DNA of 64,000 nucleotides from Dugong dugon (lineage: Eukaryota > Chordata > Mammalia > Sirenia > Dugongidae). The DNA lies in NCBI GenBank assembly GCA_030035585.1, contig CM057477.1:60245447-60309446 (forward strand). Direction: 5' to 3'. The notes under the pieces are model-generated. The model was given only the letters and a program-made list of their open reading frames with translations, had not been told where the DNA came from and made no database searches. This document shows, one piece after another, positions 21,761-32,492 of this stretch. Numbering within the stretch: position 1 is the stretch's first letter; every line of letters begins with the position of its first letter. A program made the translations under genes and the position numbers.

Positions 21761-22190
21761 GCTGTTGTTGGTGCCATTGAGTCGATTCTGACTCAGCGAC
21801 CCAATAGGATAGAGTAGAACTGCCCCATGGGGTTTCCTAGGCTGTAATCTTAACAGAGGAGCCCTGGCGGCACAGTGGTTAAGCACTCGGCTGCTAACTG
21901 AAAAGTCTGCGGTTCAAACCCACCAGCTGCTTCATGGGAGTAAGATGTGGCAGTCTGCTTCTGTAAAGATTACAGCCTTGGAAACCCTATGGGGCATTTC
22001 TACTCTGCTCTATTGGGTTGCTATGAGTTGGAATTGACTTGACAGCAGCGGTTTTTTTTTTTTTTTTTTCTTAAATCTTAATGGGAGCACATCGCTAGGT
22101 CTTTTCTCCCATGGAGCAGCTGGTGGGTTTGAACTGCTGAACTTCTGATTAGCAGCTGAGTGCTTAATCACTGTGCCACCAGGGCTCCTT
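21761..22190 (-). mobile_element. type-1 AfroSINE interrupted by another SINE
   Basis: Antisense outer SINE: GTGCCATTGAGTCGATTCTG to CACTGTGCCACCAGGGCTCC. The 12-bp target ATATAATGTAAT is perfect at 21,749-21,760 and 22,191-22,202. The inner SINE occupies 21,854-22,073. Confidence 0.96.
21854..22073 (+). mobile_element. type-1 AfroSINE nested in a SINE
   Basis: Head GAGCCCTGGCGGCACAGTGG to a long T-run tail. AATCTTAA, part of the outer SINE, is duplicated at 21,846-21,853 and 22,074-22,081. Confidence 0.95.
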
Positions 22191-22278
22191 ATATAATGTA
22201 ATAGTAAACAAAATAATAGCGCTAGTGTGAGGTTAACAGATAACATCTGTAAAGCACTCAACACAGCAGCTGACAGGG

Positions 22279-22774
22279 TGTCTTAGTCATCTAGTGCTGC
22301 TATAACAGAAATACCACAAGTGGATGGCTTTAACAAAGAGAAATTTATTCTCTCACAGTCTAGTAGGTTACAAGTCCAAATTCACGCTGTCAGCTCCAGG
22401 AGAAGGCTTGCTTTCTTTGTCAGCTCTGGAGGAAGGTCCTTGTGATGCATCAGTCTTCCCTTGGTCTGGGAGCATCTCAGCGCAGGAACCTCAGGTCCGA
22501 AGGACGTGCTCTGCTCCCAGCACAGTTTTCTTGGTGGTATGAGGTTCCCATGTGTCTCTGCTCACTTCTCTCTTTTATATCTCGAAAGAGATTGGCTTAA
22601 GACACTATCCAATCTTGTAGACCTCATTGGTATAACTTTATCATAGTGATAGCATTTATAACACATAAGGAAATCACATCAGATTTACAAAATGGTACAC
22701 AATCATACAATACTGGGAGTCATGACCCAGCCAAGTTGACAAATATTTCTGGGGACACAATTCAATCCATGACA
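22279..22774 (-). mobile_element. solo LTR, ERVL-MaLR-like lineage family, fossil
   Basis: It starts TGTCTTAGTCATCTAGTGCT and ends CAATTCAATCCATGACA, the reverse complement of the LTR at 27,572-28,082. Same length class, with TG and CA ends. No internal region attached. Younger than the MLT1-like copies, judged by how readily the three family members align. Confidence 0.85.
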
Positions 22775-22782
22775 AGTACCAT

Positions 22783-22986
22783 ACCAGCTGTCTTCAAGTT
22801 GATTCTAACTCATGGTGACCCCATGTATGTCAGAGTAGAACTGTGCTCTGTTGGGTTTTCAATGGCTGATTTTTTTCAGGAGCAGATCACCAGGCCTTTC
22901 TTCCGAGGTGCCTTTGGGTAGACTTGAGCCTCCAATCTTTTGATTAGTAGCTGAGTGCATTAACTGTTTACACCACCCAGGGACTT
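22783..22986 (-). mobile_element. type-2 AfroSINE
   Basis: Antisense copy just beyond the LTR: CCAGCTGTCTTCAAGTTGAT to TTTACACCACCCAGGGACT. Confidence 0.92.
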
Positions 22987-23327
22987 TTCTGAATATAGGT
23001 CTCTGGAAATCTAATCCATGTTGGAACTACTGCAGCATTTCTCACATTTGATTGAAAAGGACAGCAGATGATTTCAGGATGGTGCTGGCCCACCATTCCA
23101 AACATTGTCTGCAGTTGCAGAACTGAAGAGAATGTAAGAATTCGAAAGTTAAGTCATAATATGGACTCTCTAAGGACTTCTCCTTTCTTGGCAATGAGGC
23201 GCTAACACAAAGGATTGCCCTCCAATCCTTGAAGCTATTGCTTCTGATTCACTTCTTTTAAGCAGGTATGTGAGAATAATTATACTTTAGGATAAATGCT
23301 AGCTATAGTTCATTAGTAGCCAAAGGG
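22987..23327. other. sequence with no recognised feature
   Basis: No repeat or gene recognised. Confidence 0.4.
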
Positions 23328-23537
23328 CTGCACCCTGGGTGGGTGATGAAACGGTTAAGTGCTCACCTACTAGCCAAAAGGTTGGCAGTTCTAACACATG
23401 CAGAGGCACCTTGGAAGACAGGCCTGGCGATCTGCCTCTGAAAGGTCACAGCCTTGAAAACCCAATGGAGCGTGGTTCTACTCTGCACAGATGGGGTCGC
23501 TGTGAGTCAGAATCAACTCGGGCAGCTAACAACAGCA
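23328..23537 (+). mobile_element. type-2 AfroSINE with CAA-type tail
   Basis: CCTGGGTGGGTGATGAAACG head, CTGAAAGGTCACAGCCTTGA body and AGCTAACAACAGCAAAC tail. Confidence 0.9.
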
Positions 23538-24389
23538 AACAGGAGTCAAAGAACTGAGCTAAATTCATTTGCAAATCGTGACGGTAGCGGATTAATGCTC
23601 TGTTGAACAAACTGCCTAAATTACTGAGTAACTGCAGAGTTTCTTCAAGTCAGAGGACTACAACAGGGAGGAGACTGTTTACAAATAGTGTTTCTTGTGC
23701 AGCTGGGTAGAGTTTGGAGTCATTCATTTGGGTTCAGCATTTCCAAAGGTTACCAGTGTGAATCATGCAACTGAAACTGGAATCACATGGCTTCAACATG
23801 TCACCACATCAAACACCCAGCTGGCGTCAGGGAAGGAGGCCTGATGTCATTGTATGTTTGGCCTGTGTGTTTTCTTAACCCAACAGGAGCTTCCTGTGAA
23901 ACGCGGTAGATCTGAGTGGAATGTCTCTGTGAACTACGTGTAGATTTTCATGATACTTCTACCATCTTACTTATGCTGCTGAGATCATATAGCCAAAGGC
24001 CTATGGAGAAAATAAATTCTGAATGATACAGTTGAAAGAATGAGGGGAAAAGATTTGCTGAGTGGCATAATCAAGAGGTTAGACTCAGGATACTGACCTG
24101 GCGAACAATTAAAATAGAAGTTAGATCCCATTTCAGGCCACCATCACGGGTCCACTGTTACAATTGCAGCAGCTAGCTTTACAAGCTACGACCTGCCTCA
24201 GGCTTATGATCTAGATCTGGATCCTTGTGTCAGGGGTGTTATTTGCATATGGTACTCTGCCTTTGGGGAGCTTTACAACTTTTAATTATCTAATAAGTAA
24301 AAACCTGCTATTGCGCTGTGATGGCTAAGTCTCTTAACCTGCAAAAATTTATAGTCTGACTTAGGTTGAGTCATAAAACACACACACCA
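23538..24389. other. sequence with no recognised feature
   Basis: Apparently single-copy sequence. No gene or repeat recognised. Confidence 0.4.
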
Positions 24390-24571
24390 CCACTGCCGTC
24401 CCATTAGGCTCCACCTCATGGCGACCCCATATGTGTCAGAGCAGAGCTATGCTCCGTAGGGTTTTCGGTGGCTGATTTTTTGCAAGTAGATCACCAGGCC
24501 TTTCTTCTGAGGTGACTCTGGGTGGACTTGAACCGTCAACCTTTTGGTTAACAGCAAAGCATGTTAACCAT
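24390..24571 (-). mobile_element. type-2 AfroSINE, antisense arm of a fold-back
   Basis: CACCTCATGGCGACCCCATA to GGTTAACAGCAAAGCATGTT, reading antisense. It stops in the head and joins directly to the sense 3' half of the same SINE type. Confidence 0.88.
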
Positions 24572-24673
24572 TCAAAGGTCACAGCCATTGAAAACCTTAC
24601 GGAGCACAGGTCTGCTCTGACACATATGGGGTCACCAGGAGTCAGAGTTAACCTGAAGGCGACTGCAGGGCAA
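24572..24673 (+). mobile_element. type-2 AfroSINE 3' half, sense arm of a fold-back
   Basis: CAAAGGTCACAGCCATTGAA, TACGGAGCACAGGTCTGCTC, TGGGGTCACCAGGAGTCAGA and an A-run. With the arm before it, it could form a hairpin. Confidence 0.85.
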
Positions 24674-25744
24674 AAAAAAGGTGAGCTGATTTGCTTTAGC
24701 TAACGCTTGTTCTGTCTGGCTCCTGTGTGTCTCCACAGCTCTGTTGTACAGCACAGAGTGGCTGAGTCAGAAGAAAGACCACCGTGTGGGTCAGTTGGCT
24801 AGAGCAGGTGACGTTTAAGGACTCTTCAGTCCCTGAAATGTTTGAAAGTCCATACAAATCAACAAAATAAAACAATATGGGAACCCACCCCCACCCTCAG
24901 AAGCCAGTATAGTCTAAAAAAAATCAATCATCAAGCTATTACTTGGTATCTTGTTGAAAAGGCAAAATTAAAAAATATATGTATAGATGACTGACTTTTT
25001 CCTTCCATTTTCCTCCAGTTGCTTGGTTGTTATTTCGAAATGGCTCCAACCTGGCGTTTGGGGACCCAGTGGGGTCAGCAGGGACTTGGCTTCTGTCCCC
25101 AACTCTTGTCTTCTTGCTGATGCCGAAGGGGAGGCTTGTGCGTTTGTTTTCATGTTGGCTGACCCTGGGGTTGGGTTCTGGAGCCTGCAGTGTAACTCTC
25201 AGGGACAGAGGCACATCCTGGAAATGGCCTGACAGTTCATTCCCGTGGCGTTCTCTGTGGGTGAACTCAGGCAACCAGCAACTCAGTGACTCTAACAGAT
25301 GTTTTTGTCTCTAGCCCCTTGGGCACATTGCCCTGTTGTCTCGCACACAGAGGGTGATGCCTGGCACCCTGCCCAGTGCCACCAGGAATGAGCATGGCCC
25401 CAGGGAGTACTGCCAAGTTATGTCTGCGAGATGCTTTTAGGGAGCCCAGTGGCTGCCAGATAAACGTATCGGTCGGCTTGCGCAGAACACCATCAGGTTG
25501 ACATGCTAGCTTAAGTATCTCACTGCTTTATGTGGCCGTAAGTTCTAAATCTCCATTCTGTGTTTCAAGCCATTTTGTTTACACATTGCATTTGCTGCAT
25601 TGTGCAATTGTGGTGACTGTAGGGGTTCATTGGACGGAGGACAAAGGTTTCACGGCCATGTCTGTAGCAAAATATTAGTGGGAAAACACACTACTCCAAG
25701 TGTGTTCTGTTTCAGCCCTGAAGACTGAAGTCATCTAAACAGTT
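24674..25744. other. sequence with no recognised feature
   Basis: Single-copy-looking sequence, moderately GC-rich at 25,030-25,420. Overlapping frames on both strands there are short and match no family I know. Confidence 0.4.
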
Positions 25745-25760
25745 AAAAAAAAAAAAAAAA
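25745..25760. repeat. poly-A run
   Basis: About 16 A residues not clearly attached to a recognisable retroposon body. Confidence 0.8.
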
Positions 25761-25829
25761 CCCTCTGCCAGTCAACACAGTGTGCAATGCACTCACTTTT
25801 GGTAAGAGCATGGCACCGTGGAAGGGCAC

Positions 25830-26820
25830 TAAATGTGCAGTCAGAAAGTCTGGGTGCCACAAGGCAAGGTCATGGAAGCTCTATAGACACATCCAAACTC
25901 CCTGAGGGACCGAATTGCTGGGCGGGGGGCTGTGGGGACCATGGTCTCGGGGAACATCTAGCTCAACTGGCATAACACAGTTTACAAAGACAATGTTCTA
26001 CATTCTACCTTGGTGAGTAGTGTCTGGGATCTTAAAAGCCTGTGAGCAGACATCTAAGATACTCCACTCGTCTCACCCCTTTGGGAGCAAAGGAGAATGA
26101 GGAAAACAACATACAAGGGAAAGATTAGTCCAACCAGGGCCTCCACCAGACTGAGTCCAGTACAACTAGATGGTGCCCGGCTACCACCACTGACTGCTCT
26201 GACACGGATCACAACAGAGGGTCCTGGACAGAGCTGGAGAAAAATGTAGAACAAAATTTTAACTCACAAAAAAAGATCAGATTTAACGGCCTGACAGAGA
26301 CTGGAGACCCCGAGAGTATGGCCCCCAGACACCCTTTTAGCTCAGTAAATAAGTCACTCCCAAGGTTCACCCTTCAGCCAAAGATTAGACAGCCCCATAA
26401 AACAAAACGAGACTAATGGGGCACAACAGCCCAGGGACAATGACTAGAAGGCAGGAGGGGACAGGAAGGCTGGTGATAGGGAACCCAAGGTCGAGAAGGG
26501 AGAGTGTTGACATGTCATGGGGTTGCTAACCAATGTCATAAAACAATATGTGTACTAACTGTTTAATGAGAAACTATTTGTTCTGTAAACCTTCATCTAA
26601 AGTACAATTAAAAAAAAAAAAGTCTGGGTGCCAGCCCTGGCTCACCATTTAGAAGTTGAGTCCTTTACATGTCTTTAATGTATTTTTAATTCATTCCTAT
26701 TCCTCTTTTAACGGCTTTATTTTGTATGGGAGTGTGTCTCCAATTAAAAAGAAAATATGCATGAATGTGCAGCTTTGCCGACTTAATCTCCATAAGCCTC
26801 GGTTTCCTCACTTGTACAAT
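25830..26820 (+). repeat. MIR element split by an L1
   Basis: MIR start AAATGTGCAGTCAGAAAGTC lies left of the L1 and CCAGCCCTGGCTCACCATTT with AATCTCCATAAGCCTCGGTT lies right of it. Joined at the duplicated target they read as one MIR. Confidence 0.65.
25860..26620 (+). mobile_element. L1 3' end insertion
   Basis: Lineage L1 3' region from GGCAAGGTCATGGAAGCTCT to TTTAATGAGAAACTATTTG and a poly-A tail. The 15-bp target AAAGTCTGGGTGCCA is at 25,845-25,859 and 26,619-26,633. It has 3' end sequence only, with no ORF2 domain visible. Confidence 0.95.
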
Positions 26821-27030
26821 GTTGTTGCTAGCTGCCATTAAGTTGGTCTTCGACTCATGGTTACCCCATGCACAACGGAACAAAGTGCAGCCTGATCCTG
26901 TGCCATTGATGATCAGACCATTGTGATCCATAGGATTTTCACCGGCAGATTTTCAGAATTAGATCTCCAGCCCTTTCTTCTTAGCCCATTTTAGTCTAGA
27001 AGCTCTGCTGAAACCTGTTCAGCATCGTAG

Positions 27031-27490
27031 TGTTACCGACCCTGGAAATGTGAGTCCTTGTCCAGTGCACTCAGACTTGCCGATTATCTGGACACCGGTC
27101 TTTGAGAAAGAGAAAGTAACTTTATTGCAATGCATAGAGCAAGGGACTGGGAGGAAGTTCCTCAAATCCGGCTCACCAAGCTACGGGGAAGCAGGGCTTA
27201 TATATGATTTGGGAAGCAAGATGGCGGCCACACAGGTGTTCTGGAGAGGGAAAACTCTAGAAGGCAGCCAGGAAACAGGAGGTGAAGTGGTTCTTGCGGG
27301 ACCTCTCTCTTTGAAATAGGGTCTGGGTAATGAGATTCTTTCTGATTTGTTCCTCCTGTTGCTGCATCCTCTGTTGAGGTCAACTGGCGGTCACAGCTGG
27401 CCCTTCTGCGCGTGTGGGGCAGGCCAAATCTAATTTGGGCTAGTTTAAGGACTAATGAAAATTTACTGGCATTAGTAAGGTCAGGTTACA
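27031..27490 (-). mobile_element. solo LTR, family unassigned, fossil
   Basis: It begins TGTTAC and ends GTTACA, a short terminal inverted repeat, and lies inside the SINE between GTAG and ATAG. A polyadenylation signal reads on the minus strand (CAATAAAGTTACTTTCTC reversed at about 27,110-27,130), which sets the orientation. A short flank duplication would fit a gamma-type ERV but is not decisive. No internal region. Confidence 0.7.
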
Positions 27491-27571
27491 ATAGCAACAT
27501 GCAAGCCTCCGATGACAGATGGGTGGTGGCTGCACAGGAAGTGCTTTGGCCAGGAATCTAACCTGGGTCTC

Positions 27572-28082
27572 TGTCATGGATTGAATTGTGTCCCCACAAA
27601 ATATCTGTCAACTTGGCTAGGTCATGATTCCCAGTATTGTATGATTGTCTACCATTTTGTCATCTGATGTGATTTCCCTGTGTGTTGTAAATCCTATCAC
27701 TATGATGTAATGAGATGTATTAGTGGCAATCATGCTGATGAGATCTACAAGATTGGATTGTGTCTTAAGCCAATCTCTTTTGAGATATAAAAGAGAGAGA
27801 TAAGAGGAGAGACAGGAGGACCTCATACCACCAAGAAAGCAGCACTGGGAGCAGAGTGTGTCCTTTGGACGCAGGGCTTCTGTGTGGAGAAGGTCCTAGA
27901 CCAAGGGAAGACTGATGACAAGGACCTTCCTCCAGAGCCGACAGAGAGAGAAAGCCTCCCCCTGGAGCTAACGCCCTGAATTTGGACTTGTAGCCTACTA
28001 GACTGTGAGAGAATAAATTTCTCTTTGTTAAAGCCATCCGCTTGTGGTATTTCTGTTATAGCAGCACTAGATGACTAAGACA
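27572..28082 (+). mobile_element. solo LTR, ERVL-MaLR-like lineage family, fossil
   Basis: TGTCATGGATTGAATTGTGT to GATGACTAAGACA, 511 bp with TG and CA ends and an AATAAATTTCTC polyadenylation region near the 3' end. The 5-bp GTCTC at 27,567-27,571 is repeated at 28,083-28,087, as expected for the ERVL-MaLR group. Copies of the same family lie at 22,279 and 32,191. Confidence 0.9.
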
Positions 28083-28139
28083 GTCTCTTACAAGGAAGGC
28101 AAGAATTATACCACTGAACTACCAATGCCCCACTTGTAT

Positions 28140-29405
28140 AGTGGAGTTCATTTAGTCATTCAGCAAACATTGATTATGTATTTTCCCTGAGTTGGGCACT
28201 GACCTGGGTCCTGGGGGTGCAATGGAGAGTGAGACCAGGTTCTGCCCTAGTTGAGCTACTGGACCATTGGACAGAGTCATTGTTTGAGAATAAATCCCAA
28301 AGCAATGAGATAAGTGCTCTTATAGGGATAAGAGTTCAGAGCCATGGGGATACAAAGGCCAAAGAATCTTATTCTGCTGGGACAGTCAGGCTCCATCTAG
28401 AGGTGATGTTTAGAGCTGAGTCTGGGAAGATGAGCTGGGATTGTGCCAGGCCATGGCTTGGAACTGGGGGAGTGCATTTAGAATGAAGGGGAAAGCATGC
28501 TTTGCAGGAAGGGGTAGTGAAAGAGAACAGTCCCCTGGAAATAGGGAGCACTCTTCCTGGAGGGAGGTGGGCGGCAGGTATGGGACGCGCAGCAGAAGCG
28601 ATGCCTTGTACCCGCACTAATTAATTTCACAGAATCGCCATGACTGTCATCTGTAACAGCGCCCTGTGAACTCAGAAAATAATTAAAAGAGCTTTTCTGA
28701 TTATAAAAGCAATGTAGTTTTATTGTAGCAAATTTAGAAAATACAAGTAAGTATAAAAGAGAAGGTAGAAACCATTTATAATCTCTTCCTCCAAAGATAA
28801 CTTCATTTTGATGTGTTTTCTATACATATACATGATTCCACATCTACTGTCTGTGATATTTAAGCTGAGTCCTAAGGAATGAGAAGGAAGTATTGACAAA
28901 GATAGGGAGGAGCCCCCAGGCTGAGAGTCCAGCTTGTAGAAGGCCCTGAGAGGGGAGGAGACTGGCTGGTGGAAGGAATGGGAAGAGCAGCAGGGGCTTG
29001 AAGTTCAGGGGTGAAGGTGTAAGTGGTGGGGATGAGGGTGAGGGCCGGCAGGACCACGTCACACAGAACCTTGTAGATCATTCTAGGATTTGGGCAACTG
29101 GGAGCTTTGACAAGTTTTGACCAGGAAGTTGACATGACATGGTCTTACTTTGTAAGAAGAGCACTCTAGCAGCCATGAGGAGAACTGACTGTGAGGAGGC
29201 AGGAGTGGCAGCAGGGAGACCAGGTAAGTTCTGCTGAGAGATCATGGTAGCAGTGAAGATGGAGAGAAAGAGTCACATTCAAGGTAGACTTTTTGAAACA
29301 TGATTGGCAGGGCTTAGTGATGGATTGACATGGGTGGTGAGGCAGAGGGAGAAAGTGAATAAGGAAAAGAATGGCTTCAGATATATCAAAATGTCAGTAG
29401 TTATA
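28140..29405 (-). repeat. L2 LINE, antisense, interrupted
   Basis: L2 3' words TCATTTAGTCATTCAGCAAA and GTTGGGCACTGACCTGGGTC are followed by the reversed ORF: GAATGAGAAGGAAGTATTGA, CTTGTAGATCATTCTAGGAT, TGACATGACATGGTCTTACT and GGCAGCAGGGAGACCAGGTA. An older L1-type piece sits at about 28,680-28,855. Very diverged. Confidence 0.7.
28680..28855 (+). repeat. old L1M-type fragment
   Basis: GATTATAAAAGCAATGTAGT, TTTAGAAAATACAAGTAAGT and AGATAACTTCATTTTGATGT match a common ancient L1 3' segment. The same segment recurs at about 63,060-63,480. Confidence 0.55.
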
Positions 29406-29411
29406 TTAGTC

Positions 29412-29625
29412 CCAGACCTGTGGCATAATAGTGCAGTGGTTAAAGTGCTCAGCTGCTAATCAAAAGGTTGGCAGTTTGAACCCCCCAGACGCTCCATGGG
29501 AGAAAGGTGTAGCAGTCTGCTCCTGTAAAGATTACAGCCTTGGAAACCCCACGGGGCTGTTCTATTCTGTCCTATAGGGTGGTTAAGAGTCGGAATCGAT
29601 TTGATGGGCGCGGGTTTGGTTTTTT
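29412..29625 (+). mobile_element. type-1 AfroSINE
   Basis: AGTGCAGTGGTTAAAGTGCT head, TGTAAAGATTACAGCCTTGG body and GGGCGCGGGTTTGGTTTTTT tail. Confidence 0.93.
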
Positions 29626-29633
29626 AAATATTA

Positions 29634-29844
29634 GTTCCTGGGTGGTACAAAAGGTTAAAGCCCTGGGCTGCTAACTGAAAGGTTGGAAGTTCAAGTCTAC
29701 CCAGAAGTGCCTTGGAAGAAAGACCTGGTGATCTACATCCAAAAAATCAGCCGCTGAAAACCCTAGGGAGCACAGTTCTACTCTGACACACATTGATGGG
29801 ATTACCAGGAGTTGGAATCGAGTTGATGGCAACTGGCACTGGTA
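29634..29844 (+). mobile_element. type-2 AfroSINE
   Basis: TCCTGGGTGGTACAAAAGGT head to TGGCAACTGGCACTGG tail. The flanks TAAATATTAG and TAAATATTAT mark the target duplication. It sits directly behind the previous SINE. Confidence 0.92.
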
Positions 29845-30060
29845 AATATTATTTTATAATCTGTTCTCTTTACTGGAAAGTATAAAATGACCATCTTTCC
29901 ACATTAATAAATGTTTTTGTAGAATCATTTTAATGGCTACGTCATATTCCACTGATACATATGTACCATGTTTTGTTCAACTATTCCCTAGTGTTGAGTA
30001 TTTGGGTTGCTTTTAATTTTTTGTTATTCTAAGCAGTCTTGTAAGGAACATTCTGGCAAG
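29845..30060 (+). repeat. old L1M-type 3' fragment
   Basis: TTTTAATGGCTACGTCATAT, TTCCACTGATACATATGTAC and TGGGTTGCTTTTAATTTTTT match an ancient L1 3' segment. Confidence 0.6.
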
Positions 30061-30070
30061 GGCTCTAATA

Positions 30071-30701
30071 CAGTTATGTGTCACTTAAAATCCACGATAT
30101 GTTCTGTGAAATAGGATGTTATGTGATTTGGACTTTGTTAGAACACCATATTATATACTTAGCAAAGCTATATGAGATACCTTCTGTTTCACTCCCGAAT
30201 CAATATTTCTCCTTTGCCTCTTGCTCCTGCTGTCACTAGCACTGGTTTTGCTGTGTTTGGGAGCCATGATGCACTTCACAGTAAGATAACGCTCCAACAC
30301 TCAAGAGACGTGCAATGCATGAGATTGGATGCTGTTGCCTATGAGTCGAAGCATATAGTGTTGTATGGTAAACTCTTCATTTGGTAAGTAGGGAAAGCTC
30401 ACATTAAAATAACAATAGAAAGTACAGTACATTGCATACGTAAGCCAGTAACACAGGCATTTATTATGACTATCAAGACATACATGTTATAGGTTATATA
30501 TGTACTATACCACTGTATGCCTGGCAGCACAGTTGCTTTGAATACAAGAGACACGAGATACACGTGTTTCATGCAGGAAGCTGTTTTGTTTGCTACATCC
30601 ATTCTCCACTTGGGATTTCTGAACTCTGTTAGAACCTTATGGGACCACGGATGTTGTGTGGTTGGATGTTGCCTGAATGGACATTATGTGGTGCATGACC
30701 G
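30071..30701. mobile_element. old non-autonomous DNA transposon, family not assigned
   Basis: The ends are inverted: CAGTTATGTGTCACTTA at the left and, reversed, CGGTCATGCACCACATA at the right, about 70 percent alike. TA lies at both flanks (30,069-30,070 and 30,702-30,703), which fits a mariner-type target. CTTATGGGACCACGGATGTT near the right end recalls a common mammalian DNA repeat. No transposase frame is visible. Confidence 0.6.
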
Positions 30702-30703
30702 TA

Positions 30704-31552
30704 CATTTATTGAAGAGAAATAATTGTGGTGAAAATTAGAGAATTATATGCTGTGGAGTAAAATTCTGTAAAATACCCTGGCCTCCTGTATCCCCCAAGG
30801 AAACATCATGGTAATAATCCTTTCTGAAATAAAATTTCTCATGTTTCATCAGCTACACTCAGTCATTCTTAAAGATCCTTGGGGAAAATTTAAATTATCT
30901 TTCTTGGATGAAGATCTACCAGTGGTAGACAGGGGCAGGAATGTCAGCAGAAATGATACGTGTATATAAAGTTAAAAAAAAAGCCAGAATACTACCTCTG
31001 CTTTTTTAAATCAAGATGTGATCTGTTGTCATAATATTTTATTGCTGGTTTAGCTTTTTTTTCTTTTTTTCCTTTTTCCACCAGTGTGGTTATTGTTACT
31101 TCATCTGTGGCCTGTTTCCAAAAGCAATGACTGAGCCTCCACAAGATAATCACTAGAGTATCTGATCCTGTCATGAGTAATAGACCAGTAGAATGTACTA
31201 AACAGTTTAGGCTGAAAGCGTTGCAGGAGATTGAAACAGTCTGAATGAAAATAAAGTATGATCAAAGAATAGGATTCTCACGATTTGTCTTACACAGGAC
31301 AACCAAGTCTGACATTCTTATTTTGTTTGAGAAGTGCTAATTCAGGATTGCACATTCAGGAAAGATATAAAATGTAATTTCAGCAAGTTTTATGGTACAA
31401 AGTTATGAATGGTTGTCGTTTAGAAATGGCTTAAAATGGCTCAAATACTCAATATGGTATTTTCGGTTTATAACATGGATGACTCCACTTACCACATGGT
31501 TGGTTGTGAAGTAAACTTGCAAAGATGGGTCCATATTACACTCATCTATTAT
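30704..31552. other. sequence with no recognised feature
   Basis: AT-rich. No repeat or coding family recognised. Confidence 0.4.
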
Positions 31553-31747
31553 GTGCAAACAGTTAATACACTCAGCTGCTAACAGAAAGGTTGGAGGTTT
31601 GAGTTTACCCAGAGGCACTTTAGAAGAGAGGCTGGCGATCTACTTCTGAAAAACCAGCCACTGAAAACCCTTTAGAGCTCAGTTCTACTCTGACACACAT
31701 GGGCCACCATTAGTCGGAGTAGACTCAATAGTAACTGGTTTGGTATG
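31553..31747 (+). mobile_element. type-2 AfroSINE, head truncated
   Basis: Starts TGTGCAAACAGTTAATACAC and runs to AACTGGTTTGGTATGAGC, with CCACTGAAAACCCTTTAGAG in the body. Confidence 0.9.
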
Positions 31748-32190
31748 AGCAAATACCTTCTGAGCATGAACCCAAGGAAATAAGGTGGTGAAAAGCTTAT
31801 ATTTACTCAGATAACCTGAATGTGGCAAAGGCACATTTGTAGTTTTTGATGTTCTGACGTAAATGGCTACCTTTAGTCAAAAGACCATCAAAAGTGGTAT
31901 TATCTGGGAGACACTCCCACTTCCTTTTGGTTGATTCTGGATTGACTCATATTTAAAGCGTGTTTGTCCAGAAAAGTACTGTATTTTTACAGAAATAATG
32001 TGTGCCTTCTGCATTTATTTGCCAGCCGCGTCCTCCCTCGTGAGGTATTTTCGTAAGTTCACTATACTAATTATTTTTAACAGCAACATGTGCAAGAGGA
32101 CTGGCATGGTGGTGCTTGTGAGGGTGCCTCACAGTGGGAGGGCTTGTCTGGCTAACAAACGCAAAAGGCGTGCATAAAAAATGCTGTAAC
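31748..32190. other. sequence with no recognised feature
   Basis: No recognised repeat. The part from about 32,100 may hold a very worn SINE head, too weak to call. Confidence 0.35.
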
Positions 32191-32445
32191 GGGGGACCTC
32201 ATACCACCAAGAAAGCAGTGCCAGGAGCAAAGTGGGTCCTTTGGACCCGGGGTCCCAGCGTGGAGAAGCTCCTAGTCTGGCAGAAGACTCATGAGAAGGC
32301 CGACAGAGAGAGAGAAAGCCTTCCTTGGAGCTAATTCCCTGAATTTGGACTTTTCGCCTACTTTACTGTGAGGAAAAAAACTTCTCTTTGTTAAAGCCAT
32401 CCACTTGTGGAATTTCTGTTATAGCAGCACTGGGTGACTAAGACA
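32191..32445 (+). mobile_element. partial LTR, same family as 27,572-28,082, fossil
   Basis: The 3' half of the LTR: ACCTCATACCACCAAGAAAG to GGGTGACTAAGACA. The left half is absent. It abuts the tail of a SINE, so it was probably inserted into one. Confidence 0.85.
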
Positions 32446-32448
32446 GTC

Positions 32449-32492
32449 CCTATGAGTCGGAACTGACTCAGTGGCACCTAACCTCAACAACA
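32449..32492 (+). mobile_element. AfroSINE tail fragment
   Basis: CTATGAGTCGGAACTGACTC and GGCACCTAACCTCAACAACA form the 3' end of an AfroSINE or RTE beside the partial LTR. Confidence 0.75.

Larger units (their letters stand above)
26815..28132 (-). mobile_element. tRNA-Gly SINE broken into three parts by two LTRs
   Basis: Parts at 26,815-27,030, 27,491-27,571 and 28,083-28,132 make one antisense SINE: GCTAGCTGCCATTAAGTTGG, then CAACATGCAAGCCTCCGATG, then GGCAAGAATTATACCACTGA. The last part is the 5' end of a tRNA-Gly-like head (TGGTTCAGTGGTAGAATTCT-like in sense). Confidence 0.9.
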
